Part shown: positions 15,415 through 23,053 of the stretch, piece by piece | How the letters are laid out: every line of letters starts with the position of its first letter | Numbering within the stretch: the stretch's first letter is position 1 | Assembly: GCA_021793945.1 (NCBI GenBank) | Contig: JAJYRT010000011.1 | Span: forward strand, 1 to 25,076 | DNA from: Thermoplasmata archaeon | Lineage (GTDB): Archaea > Thermoplasmatota > Thermoplasmata > Thermoplasmatales > Thermoplasmataceae | Length of the DNA: 25,076 nt | Direction: 5' to 3' | Notes under the pieces: model-generated | Told to the model about the DNA's origin: nothing | Database searches by the model: none | What the model saw: only the letters and a program-made list of their open reading frames with translations | Program-made: the position numbers and the translations under genes

Positions 15415-16797
15415 ATGACCGAACAAGTGTTAGGTGCAGACTCAGCTTTCACACCTGAAAGGCTTGACGTACAGACAGTCCCGGACAATGCCAGCGGCCC
15501 GAAAGCCTCTTCCCTTTTCTATATCTGGTTCGCTTCAAACCTGACCATTGGCGATTTTGCCCTTGGATTTCTTCCCATATATTTCGGATTTGACCTTGAC
15601 ACAACCATTATCGCACTTGTCCTTGGAAATATCCTTGGTGCTTCACTTCTGGGACTTATGAGCGCGGTCGGACCAAGGTCGAGGGTGCCACAGATGGTAA
15701 TGGGGCGGAGGTCGTTTGGCGATCGCGGAGGGGCAATTATGTCTGTCCTGCAATGGCTGAACACGACAGGATGGCTGACAATAAACACAGTGCTTGCTGC
15801 ATTTGCAATTAGCCTGCTGATAAGCGGGATATTCCTCATATACTCCATAATTTTAGTTGCAGTTATCGTTGGGATATCGGCATATTTTGGCCACAAATTC
15901 ATACATAAATTTGAAAGGATAATGTCATACGTTCTGGGAGTAATTTTTGTTGTGGTAACATATTTTGCTTTAGACCATTTGCACTGGTCAATCACTTACT
16001 CTGCAAACACGCCGATGACTTTGTTTACTCAGTTCGGAATCGTACTCGCGCTCTCCTTCTCGTACATAATGAGCTGGGGACCATACGCTTCGGACTATTC
16101 AAGATACATCTCCCCTCGATCAAGCCCCGGTAAAGTGTTCACCTATTCGTTTGCAGGAGGATTTGCTGCATCGCTGTGGCTTGAAATTACAGGCATGCTT
16201 GTCGCGATTGCGTCGGGAATGGCCTCTACCGCGAATCCTGCTAGCGCGCTTGCACCGATTATGGGAAGGTTCTTTGACGTTGGCCTTGTTGGAATTGTTC
16301 TGGGAGGGATTGCCGCAAACTCCATAAACCTTTACTCAAATTCCCTTTCGATAAAAGCTGCCGGGCTTAACCTCAGGCGAATAACAGTAGTAATCATAAT
16401 GTCTGCCGTGGCAGTTGTATTCTCAATCCTCTCCGTGATAAACGGATTCAATTATTCCTATGAAACATTCCTCTATCTTCTCGATTACTGGATCACGCCA
16501 TGGATTGGAATTATCCTGGCAGACTTCTTCATAGTCAATCGCGGCCGAAGATATGGCCAAGCTAAGAATTTGAGGTACAACTTTTCTGGCATTATTGCAT
16601 ATTGTGCGGCAATCGTTATCTCGATACCTTTCATGGCGCCATCCGGCTTCCCGTACGGTCCAGTTGCGCAGGTGCTTGGTGGAGTGGACCTCAGCTATTA
16701 TGTATCATTCGTGCTTGCAATGGTTTTCTATGTGCTGCTTAACAGATTTCTGCCCGGAATCCGGGCCGGAAATGGGCCATCTGGTATCTCACGATGA
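15415..16797 (+). CDS. NCS1-family nucleobase/purine-cytosine permease
   Basis: Integral membrane transporter of the nucleobase:cation symporter-1 family, with about 12 hydrophobic segments over 460 aa. Family features are the first-helix region SSLFYIWFASNLTIGDFALG, the loop ALVLGNILGASLLGLMSAVGPRSRVPQMVMGRRSFG (shown in part: GPRSRVPQMVMGRRSFG), where 'G...GvPqmv..R..FG' is diagnostic, WGPYASDYSRYI, and DYWITPWIGIILADFFI near the C terminus. Substrates in the family include cytosine, uracil, allantoin, hydantoins and vitamin B6; the exact substrate cannot be read here. The next gene downstream is a dNTP-metabolising enzyme, but that gene seems to have its own promoter, so this is weak evidence for a pyrimidine substrate. 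Confidence 0.85.
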   Translation: MTEQVLGADSAFTPERLDVQTVPDNASGPKASSLFYIWFASNLTIGDFALGFLPIYFGFDLDTTIIALVLGNILGASLLGLMSAVGPRSRVPQMVMGRRSFGDRGGAIMSVLQWLNTTGWLTINTVLAAFAISLLISGIFLIYSIILVAVIVGISAYFGHKFIHKFERIMSYVLGVIFVVVTYFALDHLHWSITYSANTPMTLFTQFGIVLALSFSYIMSWGPYASDYSRYISPRSSPGKVFTYSFAGGFAASLWLEITGMLVAIASGMASTANPASALAPIMGRFFDVGLVGIVLGGIAANSINLYSNSLSIKAAGLNLRRITVVIIMSAVAVVFSILSVINGFNYSYETFLYLLDYWITPWIGIILADFFIVNRGRRYGQAKNLRYNFSGIIAYCAAIVISIPFMAPSGFPYGPVAQVLGGVDLSYYVSFVLAMVFYVLLNRFLPGIRAGNGPSGISR

Positions 16798-16806
16798 ATA
16801 GAAACC

Positions 16807-16814
16807 ATATTATC
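16807..16814 (+). promoter_or_regulatory. TATA-like element of the Dcd/dUTPase-family gene
   Basis: ATATTATC is ~27 nt before ATG 16837, consistent with a leaderless mRNA separate from the permease gene. Confidence 0.35.
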
Positions 16815-16836
16815 TCGTCCACAGCTATACTTCAGA

Positions 16837-17307
16837 ATGCTTTCTGACGCAGAGATAAGATCCCTTGTAACCAGGGGAAAACTCATTGTTAGCAACTACA
16901 GGGAGGAACAGCTTACACCGAATGGATATGATCTTACTGCTGGCAGGATCAGTTTGCCAGGTGGTAATGGAACAGACGGCAACATCCCGTCCAGAAGCTT
17001 CTTTCTGGTTTCAACGCTGGAGCGACTGGAGATGCCATCCGGAATTGCAGGCCAGATATGGCTCAAGTCTTCCTTCTGCAGGAAGGGAATCATTGGGAGT
17101 TTCGGACTTGTGGATTCCGGTTTCAGGGGAGAACTCACCCTTGCCCTGTACAACGCCACCGATGCCCCCGTTATGGTTGCCACGGGAAAGGGAATAGCCC
17201 AGATCACATTCATTAGGATGTCATCAGAACCTGCCCAAACCTACGAGCAGCGATCGGGAAATTACCAGGATCAGACTGGCATCACCACTGAACCTGTCAA
17301 AAGATAA
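16837..17307 (+). CDS. dcd: dCTP deaminase/dUTPase-superfamily enzyme, probably dUTPase-type
   Basis: The whole 156-aa chain matches the trimeric Dcd/dUTPase fold. It has LTPNGYDLTAG (residues 26-35), WLKSSFCRKGII (75-86), the active-site strand GLVDSGFRGELTLALYN (90-106), GKGIAQITF and the C-terminal YEQRSGNYQDQTG. Aligned without gaps to my recollection of E. coli Dcd (RIDPGWSGCIVLEFYN), the catalytic glutamate of the deaminase falls on Ala103. Asp93, used by dUTPases to activate water, is kept, and the RGE following it also resembles dUTPase motif 3. I therefore infer dUTP hydrolysis rather than dCTP deamination, although routine annotation would call it dCTP deaminase. It ends 13 nt from the convergent RNase Z gene. 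Confidence 0.85.
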   Translation: MLSDAEIRSLVTRGKLIVSNYREEQLTPNGYDLTAGRISLPGGNGTDGNIPSRSFFLVSTLERLEMPSGIAGQIWLKSSFCRKGIIGSFGLVDSGFRGELTLALYNATDAPVMVATGKGIAQITFIRMSSEPAQTYEQRSGNYQDQTGITTEPVKR

Positions 17308-17320
17308 TGTCTTGGCTAAA

Positions 17321-18247
17321 CTATTCTGGCGAGGCTCTGTTCACCGGTACGTCATATTCAAGCAGATCGCTGCTTGCACAGGACTGGGGGAATATGCTTC
17401 TAGCCTCTTCAAGGAGAGTGTTTACGTTATCCACCCTCGGGCTGTAATGAAACAGGTACAGCCGCTTAACTCCTGAATCCCGGGCTATTTCAGCAGCCTG
17501 CCTGGAAGAGGTGTGGCCGAACTCGTTTACCTTTGGCTCCAGTGACGAATCCGTGGTTGTATCATGAATAAGAACGTCTGCCCCTTTAGCAAATGCTACG
17601 GTTGACTTCATTGGTCTCGTATCCCCAGTGTAAACTATCTTGCGCCCCTTCCTTGTTCCTGCACTGACATCCTCTATCCTGAATACTTTTCCTCCTACTT
17701 CAACAACCCCTTTTTTCCGTAGCTCTTCCAGCCTTCTGACAGGAAATCCCAATTCATCCGCCTTCTCCCTGTCGATGCGGATCATGTCCTTCTCCTCCAG
17801 GCTGAAAGATATTGCGGGTACAGGATGATCATTTGGCTGTGTCCTGATTATGAAGTCCCCAAAGTCGTAGCTTCCGCTGTCCTCGAGCTCTGTTATCTTT
17901 ACGTCAAAATTAAGCCTGAAGTAACCCACATTCAGTGCATTAAGCACCATGCGTACAGCTCCTCGCGGGCCATAAATATTCAGCGGGGCAACGCGCCCGT
18001 TAAAGGACATGCTCTGGACCATGCCTATCAGGCCAATGAAATGGTCCCCGTGAAAATGAGATATGAAGATATTCTCTATCTTCATGAAAGAGGTGCTGCT
18101 GGCCATTATCTGCTTTTGAGTCCCCTCTCCGCAGTCGAAGAGGTTTAACATGTCGTCAACCTGTATCCCCACTGCGGGGAGTCCACGGATCGGTGTGGGC
18201 CACGACCCACCTGTGCCAAAGAATGTCAGCTTGATGTTGGAAGCCAT
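17321..18247 (-). CDS. rnz: Ribonuclease Z
   Basis: Metallo-beta-lactamase-fold endonuclease that removes 3' trailers from pre-tRNAs. The zinc motif HFHGDH lies at residues 64-69 (H64, H66, D68, H69). The N-terminal LTFFGTGGSWPTPIRG is typical, the fourth His lies in RTQPNDHPVPAISF, D in VYTGDTRP, and the last His in EFGHTSSRQAAEIA and LFHYSPR. The 308-aa length is that of the short RNase Z form. It is third in a minus-strand set after Lhr and the Toprim protein, 31 nt after the Toprim stop. The encoded tRNA-Arg in this window has no CCA, consistent with a need for this enzyme. Confidence 0.94.
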   Translation of the reverse strand: MASNIKLTFFGTGGSWPTPIRGLPAVGIQVDDMLNLFDCGEGTQKQIMASSTSFMKIENIFISHFHGDHFIGLIGMVQSMSFNGRVAPLNIYGPRGAVRMVLNALNVGYFRLNFDVKITELEDSGSYDFGDFIIRTQPNDHPVPAISFSLEEKDMIRIDREKADELGFPVRRLEELRKKGVVEVGGKVFRIEDVSAGTRKGRKIVYTGDTRPMKSTVAFAKGADVLIHDTTTDSSLEPKVNEFGHTSSRQAAEIARDSGVKRLYLFHYSPRVDNVNTLLEEARSIFPQSCASSDLLEYDVPVNRASPE

Positions 18248-18278
18248 CTGACCTTAATCCAGCGTCAATCATAAACTT

Positions 18279-18719
18279 TTATTCCCGATTCTTTCCTCTC
18301 TTTCTCCCTGGAGTGGGTGAACGCGACAAGCTTCCCAGCGCCTCAATGATAGCGGGGAGCTCTTCCACCGCCCTGACAGGCAGGTGTCTCCGGATATATA
18401 TCCAGAGCCCGACATCAACCTCCTGAACCACGGCAGAAAGGATTGATGATAGCCGCCTCCTCAAAATACTTCCAGTTCTGTCAAAGTCCATGAGCAGTAT
18501 GACACGCCTCTCTGTTCTGGAGACCAATTCTGAGAATGCAACCACGCTAAGCCCCGAGTTGTAAACGATAACTCTGCCACGAAACCCGATCTTTCTGAGG
18601 GCTTCCATATCCTTCGTGCCCTCGACAATAACCGGGACTTCCAGATTCTTTTCAATGTACGCTTCAATGATCTTAAGCGTTCTTTCGGGTTCACGCCTGA
18701 TAAATTGTACAGCCGGCAT
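18279..18719 (-). CDS. Toprim-domain protein (UPF0292-like)
   Basis: A 146-aa protein consisting essentially of one Toprim domain. The conserved Glu is in VPVIVEGTKDMEALRKIGF (E33) and the DxD pair is in VILLMDFDRTGS (D78 and D80); these coordinate Mg2+ in primases, topoisomerases and OLD nucleases. The C-terminal region LWIYIRRHL...AVEELPAII resembles the archaeal UPF0292 family, whose function is undetermined. ATG 18719 begins one nucleotide after the Lhr stop (TGA-A-ATG), giving strong coupling; a longer in-frame start at 18788 would lie inside the Lhr gene. The basic tail (PGRKRGKNRE) may bind nucleic acid. Confidence 0.8.
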   Translation of the reverse strand: MPAVQFIRREPERTLKIIEAYIEKNLEVPVIVEGTKDMEALRKIGFRGRVIVYNSGLSVVAFSELVSRTERRVILLMDFDRTGSILRRRLSSILSAVVQEVDVGLWIYIRRHLPVRAVEELPAIIEALGSLSRSPTPGRKRGKNRE

Positions 18720-18720
18720 T

Positions 18721-21438
18721 TCAATCCCAGTACCGCTTGTTCTTTGCGAACTCCACCTCAGCGTTGAGTATAGCCCTGATAATGTCATCCTCGCTGTGAT
18801 ACGACACCTCGAGGATCCTTGAGGCGGTTTCCGCCCCGATCCCCCTTGCAGCCATTGTTATTATGGCTATCATACCCTTCTCCCTGACAAGATGAGCATT
18901 CTTTGAAATTCTTCTTCTTATCCTGGAATTGTCGCCACCCTTATGGTTTATGGAGTCCAGTTCCTCTCGGTCATATCGTGATAACGAAGCCACAAGGTAA
19001 CTGCCGCAATCCGGACACTTTATTGATTTTATCTCGCGAATCTTCATTGTCCGGATATTACCACAGGAGACGCAATATAGGACCGTTTCTTCATTCATCA
19101 GCCTGGTCTTGACGGATTCAAGTATGGACTTGGTCGGCCGAAGTGGCAACACCTTCTCAGAATAGTGCCTGAGGAAGATTCCAGAAGACCCTGAAATATT
19201 GTTCATAAGAACAAACTCAATTTCATTTGTGTTGGAAAGGAATTCCCTCAGCGAGTCCAGGTCCATGTAGTTGGTAATCAGCTTCCTCACGGAATCTGTG
19301 TAAACCGGCGTTTCAAGGTAAGAGTCCACTATCTTCTCGAAGCGAATGCGGCTCATGTCGGCATCCTTACTTATCACGCCGAATTTTTTCGCTTCGTACA
19401 GGAATACCAGGTTGAAAAATCTTGACCTCCTGGCGACGCCCCTGATATACTCTTCCAGCCTGCCAGGGTCTATTCCCTTGATAATCCTCTCGACATCTGA
19501 TGCCGTTATCTGGCGGGAACACCGCAGGTATATGTGATATGGGGAATAATCCATCTCAACACTCTGTCCAGTCACCGAGGCCAGAAAGCTGGTCATTATC
19601 TCCGCTAGTGCAAAATTTGCCCTTGTTCCAAGTATGATCTGGACAATTATCTCTCCGTTTTTTGTCTCTATTATTACCCTCTCCTTGAGGGCAAGCTGTC
19701 CAGAATACCATTCCTTCATGAGGGATGACGAGAAAGCGTCAGTATATTCAGGAATCTTTCTGTTCTTCCGCATTTCTGAGACTTTGTCCATCACGTCCGG
19801 CAGAACCGGTATATCCTCTCCAGACCATTTCGGGGCTATGGCCACGGTGGGGAAGGCTTCCACGAAGATACGGTCCTCGTCTATCCTGACAGTACGCCAG
19901 GTTGATCCCTTGATAACAAAGTAACTGCCTGGCTCGATCTCGTTTACGACGTATCTTTCATCAAGAGTACCGATAAATTTTCTAGATCCTATGTCTATCA
20001 CGCGATAGTTCTTCTCGCTGGGAATCATGGAAATGTTTTCCAGGTAATAACTCAGCGTTCCGGCCCTCCTGCGGATGCTTGGCAGATCGTTCCATATCTT
20101 CCTGGTTTTAGCGAGAAAATCAAGCAGAGACTGATAGTCTTCACGCGCAAAGGTGCGAAATGGATAAGCCGCAGTGATCTGTGTGAACAGCAGCTCAGAA
20201 TCTATTTCCTTTGAAAAATGTATTTCTGAGATTATCTGGTTGGCAACAGTAGCAAGGGAATTTTTCATTATGAGAATATCCTCCAGAACACCAGAATTTG
20301 CCTGATCAATTATTGCAAGAGCTTCCTCAAGCTCTATGACGTCGGTACACACAACTATTCCGGTAGAAATTCTTTCCAGACTGTGCCCTGACCTTCCCAC
20401 TCTCTGCAGTAACTTGTTAATCTGCCTTGGCGAGTTGAACTGTATGACCAGTTTTGCAAGTCCAATGTCTATGCCCAGTTCAAGGGAAGAGGTCGAGATT
20501 ATTGCCTTGATTTTTCCGCTCTTGAAATCCTTTTCTGCCGACTCGCGAGTGTCCCTTGACAGTGATCCATGGTGTACCATTATTGGCGGGTCCTTGACCA
20601 TCAGCCTGATCCTGAATGAAATGTCCTCAGCTATGCTTCTTGTATTGACAAAAACTATGGTTCCGGGATTGCTGTCTATCAGCTTCCAGATGTATAATAT
20701 GGCACCAGCATACTGTTCGTCACAACCCATGATTTCCGATGCGGATTTGTCGGAGCTCTGGGGAATAACAGCAGTAGCGTCCATTCTCTTCTCAACGGCT
20801 GCTTTTATTATCTCTACATTGCCAGTTCCATTAAGCATGCGGGAAAGTTCTTCAGCATTTCCCACGGTTGCCGAGAGTCCCACCGCCTGGAATCCACCGG
20901 TCAGACGCCTCAGCCTTTCCATTGCCAGTGAAAATTGCGATCCCCTTTCGTTCTGAGAAAGCTCATGCAGTTCATCTGCCACAACATAGCGCACATTTCT
21001 TATGAGTTCTCTCAGATTCTTCCCGTTAAGCATAATCTGGAGCGATTCGGGGGTTGTTATCAGTATCCCTGCCGGATTTTTCAGTATTTCCCTCTTTTCG
21101 GCTGGTCCTACGTCGCTATGCCTGACCTGGACAGAAATCCCGATCTTTCTTCCATAATCAATCAGCCGCTGCAGCATGTCTCTATTCAAAGCCCTCAGTG
21201 GCGTAATGTAAAGCACGGCAACCGGAGGTGGATTGTCCCTTAGGAGAAGGTGCATCAGCGGAAGGATCGCAGCTTCCGTTTTTCCGCTGCCTGTTGGAGA
21301 GAGCAGGAGAACATCCTTTCCCTCGATTATAGACCGCATGGCAAGAGCCTGCGGCGCGGTAGGCGTCTCGATCCCCCTCTCTGCCAGCATAGAGACTATC
21401 CGCCTATCCAGCAAATCGAAATTTTCCAACGCTCTCAT
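18721..21438 (-). CDS. Lhr-type superfamily 2 helicase
   Basis: Large ATP-dependent helicase of the archaeal Lhr group, acting on DNA or RNA in repair or RNA metabolism. RecA domain 1 has motif I LLSPTGSGKTEAA (residues ~45-57), motif Ia TPLRALNRD, Ib TTPESL, motif II DELH (155-158) and motif III SAT (189-191). Domain 2 has MVHHGSLSRD, STSSLELGIDIG and motif VI QRVGRSGH. Winged-helix and Lhr-specific regions follow. Near the C terminus there is a four-Cys zinc-ribbon-like motif, CVSCGNIR...KCPDCGS (~815-840), and an HhH-like end, ARGIGAETASRIL. The 905-aa length fits Lhr-core proteins. It is the first gene of a unit with the Toprim and RNase Z genes. Confidence 0.9.
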   Translation of the reverse strand: MRALENFDLLDRRIVSMLAERGIETPTAPQALAMRSIIEGKDVLLLSPTGSGKTEAAILPLMHLLLRDNPPPVAVLYITPLRALNRDMLQRLIDYGRKIGISVQVRHSDVGPAEKREILKNPAGILITTPESLQIMLNGKNLRELIRNVRYVVADELHELSQNERGSQFSLAMERLRRLTGGFQAVGLSATVGNAEELSRMLNGTGNVEIIKAAVEKRMDATAVIPQSSDKSASEIMGCDEQYAGAILYIWKLIDSNPGTIVFVNTRSIAEDISFRIRLMVKDPPIMVHHGSLSRDTRESAEKDFKSGKIKAIISTSSLELGIDIGLAKLVIQFNSPRQINKLLQRVGRSGHSLERISTGIVVCTDVIELEEALAIIDQANSGVLEDILIMKNSLATVANQIISEIHFSKEIDSELLFTQITAAYPFRTFAREDYQSLLDFLAKTRKIWNDLPSIRRRAGTLSYYLENISMIPSEKNYRVIDIGSRKFIGTLDERYVVNEIEPGSYFVIKGSTWRTVRIDEDRIFVEAFPTVAIAPKWSGEDIPVLPDVMDKVSEMRKNRKIPEYTDAFSSSLMKEWYSGQLALKERVIIETKNGEIIVQIILGTRANFALAEIMTSFLASVTGQSVEMDYSPYHIYLRCSRQITASDVERIIKGIDPGRLEEYIRGVARRSRFFNLVFLYEAKKFGVISKDADMSRIRFEKIVDSYLETPVYTDSVRKLITNYMDLDSLREFLSNTNEIEFVLMNNISGSSGIFLRHYSEKVLPLRPTKSILESVKTRLMNEETVLYCVSCGNIRTMKIREIKSIKCPDCGSYLVASLSRYDREELDSINHKGGDNSRIRRRISKNAHLVREKGMIAIITMAARGIGAETASRILEVSYHSEDDIIRAILNAEVEFAKNKRYWD

Positions 21439-21497
21439 CCCTTAATAATCGTCAATTCAGATCCATTCAGCAAAAGCAATAGTTTAAGATTTCACCC

Positions 21498-21504
21498 AAA
21501 AAAA
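21498..21504 (-). terminator. T-tract terminator after the acidic mini-gene
   Basis: Read on the minus strand, a run of seven T residues lies ~10 nt after the TAA of the 23-residue frame, in front of the Lhr gene. Confidence 0.4.
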
Positions 21505-21513
21505 TATGGTAAT

Positions 21514-21585
21514 TTAATCGTCATCATCGTAGTCATCATCGTCTTCATCATCATCAAAGTCCCTGCGCTTGGTCAGCAATGACAT
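21514..21585 (-). CDS. Candidate 23-residue acidic mini-protein
   Basis: ATG at 21585 to TAA at 21516-21514 encodes 23 residues: MSLLTKRRDF followed by a run of Asp broken only by one Glu and one Tyr. The gene looks complete despite its size. A near-perfect Shine-Dalgarno (GGAGGTG) lies 5-6 nt before the ATG. An A/T-rich TATA element is at 21621-21634, about 25 nt before the implied RNA start. A seven-T terminator follows the stop. A basic-then-acidic peptide of this kind cannot fold alone and might bind a basic partner such as a nucleic-acid-binding or ribosomal protein. I know no family for it. The alternative is a leader peptide or RNA gene whose repeats mimic coding sequence. Confidence 0.5.
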   Translation of the reverse strand: MSLLTKRRDFDDDEDDDDYDDDD

Positions 21586-21620
21586 ACAGACACCTCCTCG
21601 CTGACTACAAATATTACCCA

Positions 21621-21634
21621 TATTTATATTTTAA
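21621..21634 (-). promoter_or_regulatory. TATA element of the acidic mini-gene
   Basis: Minus-strand TTAAAATATAAATA predicts transcription from about 21600, giving a ~15-nt leader that contains GGAGGTG. Confidence 0.5.
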
Positions 21635-21739
21635 GGTTTTTTCCAGTGAGTCTCTCAATGTCCCCTACTCCACTCGATGATATTCATGAGAATTTAGATC
21701 ATCGTGCTTTACTTCACTTTCTTACGTGGATAAACAAGA

Positions 21740-21749
21740 ATAATATATG
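21740..21749 (+). promoter_or_regulatory. TATA box of rpoL-trmG10
   Basis: ATAATATATG is centred ~23 nt before ATG 21768, consistent with a leaderless mRNA. The rest of 21586-21767 holds no gene I can support. Confidence 0.5.
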
Positions 21750-21767
21750 TGGTTCAAATGAGGGAAC

Positions 21768-22055
21768 ATGGATTCCAAATTCAGGGTCGTGGAAAAAGAT
21801 AAAGACTCCATGACACTAGAAATGCTGAACTATGATAATGCACTCCTCAGACCAATAGTAGAGGAGATACTCCACGATGAACAGGTTAACGAGTCACATT
21901 ACTATATCAAGCATCCTGTCATAGATAACCCGCAGATATACGTCAAGGTCAAGACAGGAAAGCCCCAGGCAGCCGTTAAGAGATCCATAAAGAAACTCAG
22001 TAAAATTTATGAGAACCTTGCAGTAGATCTCGCAAAAGAAACAAAAAAGAACTGA
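21768..22055 (+). CDS. rpoL: DNA-directed RNA polymerase subunit L (Rpo11)
   Basis: Small assembly subunit of archaeal RNA polymerase that pairs with RpoD (the Rpb11-Rpb3, or alpha-alpha, equivalent). The 95 aa match the family: MTLEMLNYDNALLRPIVEEIL (shown in part), then the conserved SHYYIKHPVIDNPQIYVKV, where 'Y...HP..d.P...v' is the hallmark, and an amphipathic C-terminal helix AAVKRSIKKLSKIYENL for dimerisation. The start is set by the TATA spacing. The gene is followed after 23 nt by trmG10 in the same direction, so the two are probably one transcript. Confidence 0.92.
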   Translation: MDSKFRVVEKDKDSMTLEMLNYDNALLRPIVEEILHDEQVNESHYYIKHPVIDNPQIYVKVKTGKPQAAVKRSIKKLSKIYENLAVDLAKETKKN

Positions 22056-22078
22056 GCTTTCATTGAGTCATAATACTA

Positions 22079-23044
22079 ATGCCAAGATATATACTTGAAT
22101 GCAGTTCTCTCAATCTTGATCTTCTCGGCAATGAAATACGTGCGTTAAGCTATAATTTCGGCGATTTTACAATAGATAGCCAGATCAAGCAGATCTTCAT
22201 TATAAGCGGAAATTGGAAAACCGTGACTCAGTCATCCTTTGTAAACACCGTTAGCGAAATCGTTCAGGTTACGGATAAACCTGAGGATTTTGACAGCAGA
22301 ATTATACCAGATGGCAAGTATTATGTTCGACTGAAGCAGTATTCCGTTTCACCAGCAGCCTATACTGAGTCTGCAATCGGGTCAATTCTTCAGGCGGAGG
22401 GGAGGGTATCATTCACTGAACCTGACTTTGTCATAAGAGTGATCAGAGCGGATCGTTGGTATCTCTGCATAATCCGTTATGAGCGGGACAGGAAAGAGCT
22501 TGAACAAAGAAGGGCTCCTATGCGTCCATTCTTTTCTCCGGTATCTCTCCATCCAAAATTTGGCAGGTATCTCGTCAACGTATCCATGACAAAACCCGGT
22601 GATCTCGTTCTTGACCCTTTTTGCGGAACCGGAGGAATTCTGATTGAAGCCGCAATGATGGGGAGGAGGATCGTCGGAAGTGACATCTCCCTCTCAATGG
22701 TAATGGGAGCGAGACTGAACCTCAAGTATTTCGGGTATTCCGACGCAAAGATCATACGTAGCAGCGTATCCGAACTTGATATGGATGAGAAGGCGGCTGC
22801 CATAATTACAGATATGCCATATGGAAGGAATTCCTCACTTCACGGAGATAATATCGATCAACTTTATCAGGAATCCTTCGCCACATTTCATAACCTGCTC
22901 GCGGATAAAGGTCATTGCGCCTTAATTGTCGGTGACTCCGGCCTTCTGGAACTTGCCAGTGAATTTTTCAGCCCTGTATCCATGGTACCTGTTCCGCAAC
23001 ACAAATCACTAACCAGGTACTTCACTGTGCTGAGAAAGAGATAA
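22079..23044 (+). CDS. tRNA (guanine-10-N2)-methyltransferase (TrmG10/Trm11 type)
   Basis: S-adenosylmethionine-dependent formation of m2G or m2,2G at position 10 of tRNA. A THUMP-like N-terminal half (residues ~1-150, including GKYYVRLKQYS and EPDFVIRVI) binds tRNA. The Rossmann methyltransferase half has motif I LDPFCGTGGILIEAA (178-192), GSDIS, and motif IV TDMPYGR (244-250). The usual catalytic tetrad is [DN]PPY; here the second residue is Met, but Asp, Pro and Tyr are kept. The 321-aa length fits the archaeal family. No Shine-Dalgarno is visible; ATG 22079 gives the normal N terminus. The window's tRNA-Arg carries G at position 10. Confidence 0.88.
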   Translation: MPRYILECSSLNLDLLGNEIRALSYNFGDFTIDSQIKQIFIISGNWKTVTQSSFVNTVSEIVQVTDKPEDFDSRIIPDGKYYVRLKQYSVSPAAYTESAIGSILQAEGRVSFTEPDFVIRVIRADRWYLCIIRYERDRKELEQRRAPMRPFFSPVSLHPKFGRYLVNVSMTKPGDLVLDPFCGTGGILIEAAMMGRRIVGSDISLSMVMGARLNLKYFGYSDAKIIRSSVSELDMDEKAAAIITDMPYGRNSSLHGDNIDQLYQESFATFHNLLADKGHCALIVGDSGLLELASEFFSPVSMVPVPQHKSLTRYFTVLRKR

Positions 23045-23053
23045 TGGGGCTTA

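Noticed and set aside
21250..21582. A 110-codon plus-strand frame with a strongly hydrophobic Ile/Val run at its end.
   Set aside because: Most of it is antisense to the Lhr gene, and the hydrophobic run is just the reverse strand of the Asp-codon repeat of the mini-gene.
21658..21813. A 51-codon plus-strand frame (starting MSPTPLDDIHENL) just upstream of and overlapping rpoL, with A/T-rich sequence at possible TATA distance.
   Set aside because: It overlaps the rpoL start by 46 nt in another frame and uses codons (CGT, TTA) that are rare in the neighbouring genes. Its TATA-like sequence is better explained by the minus-strand mini-gene. Conservation in relatives would be needed to revive it.
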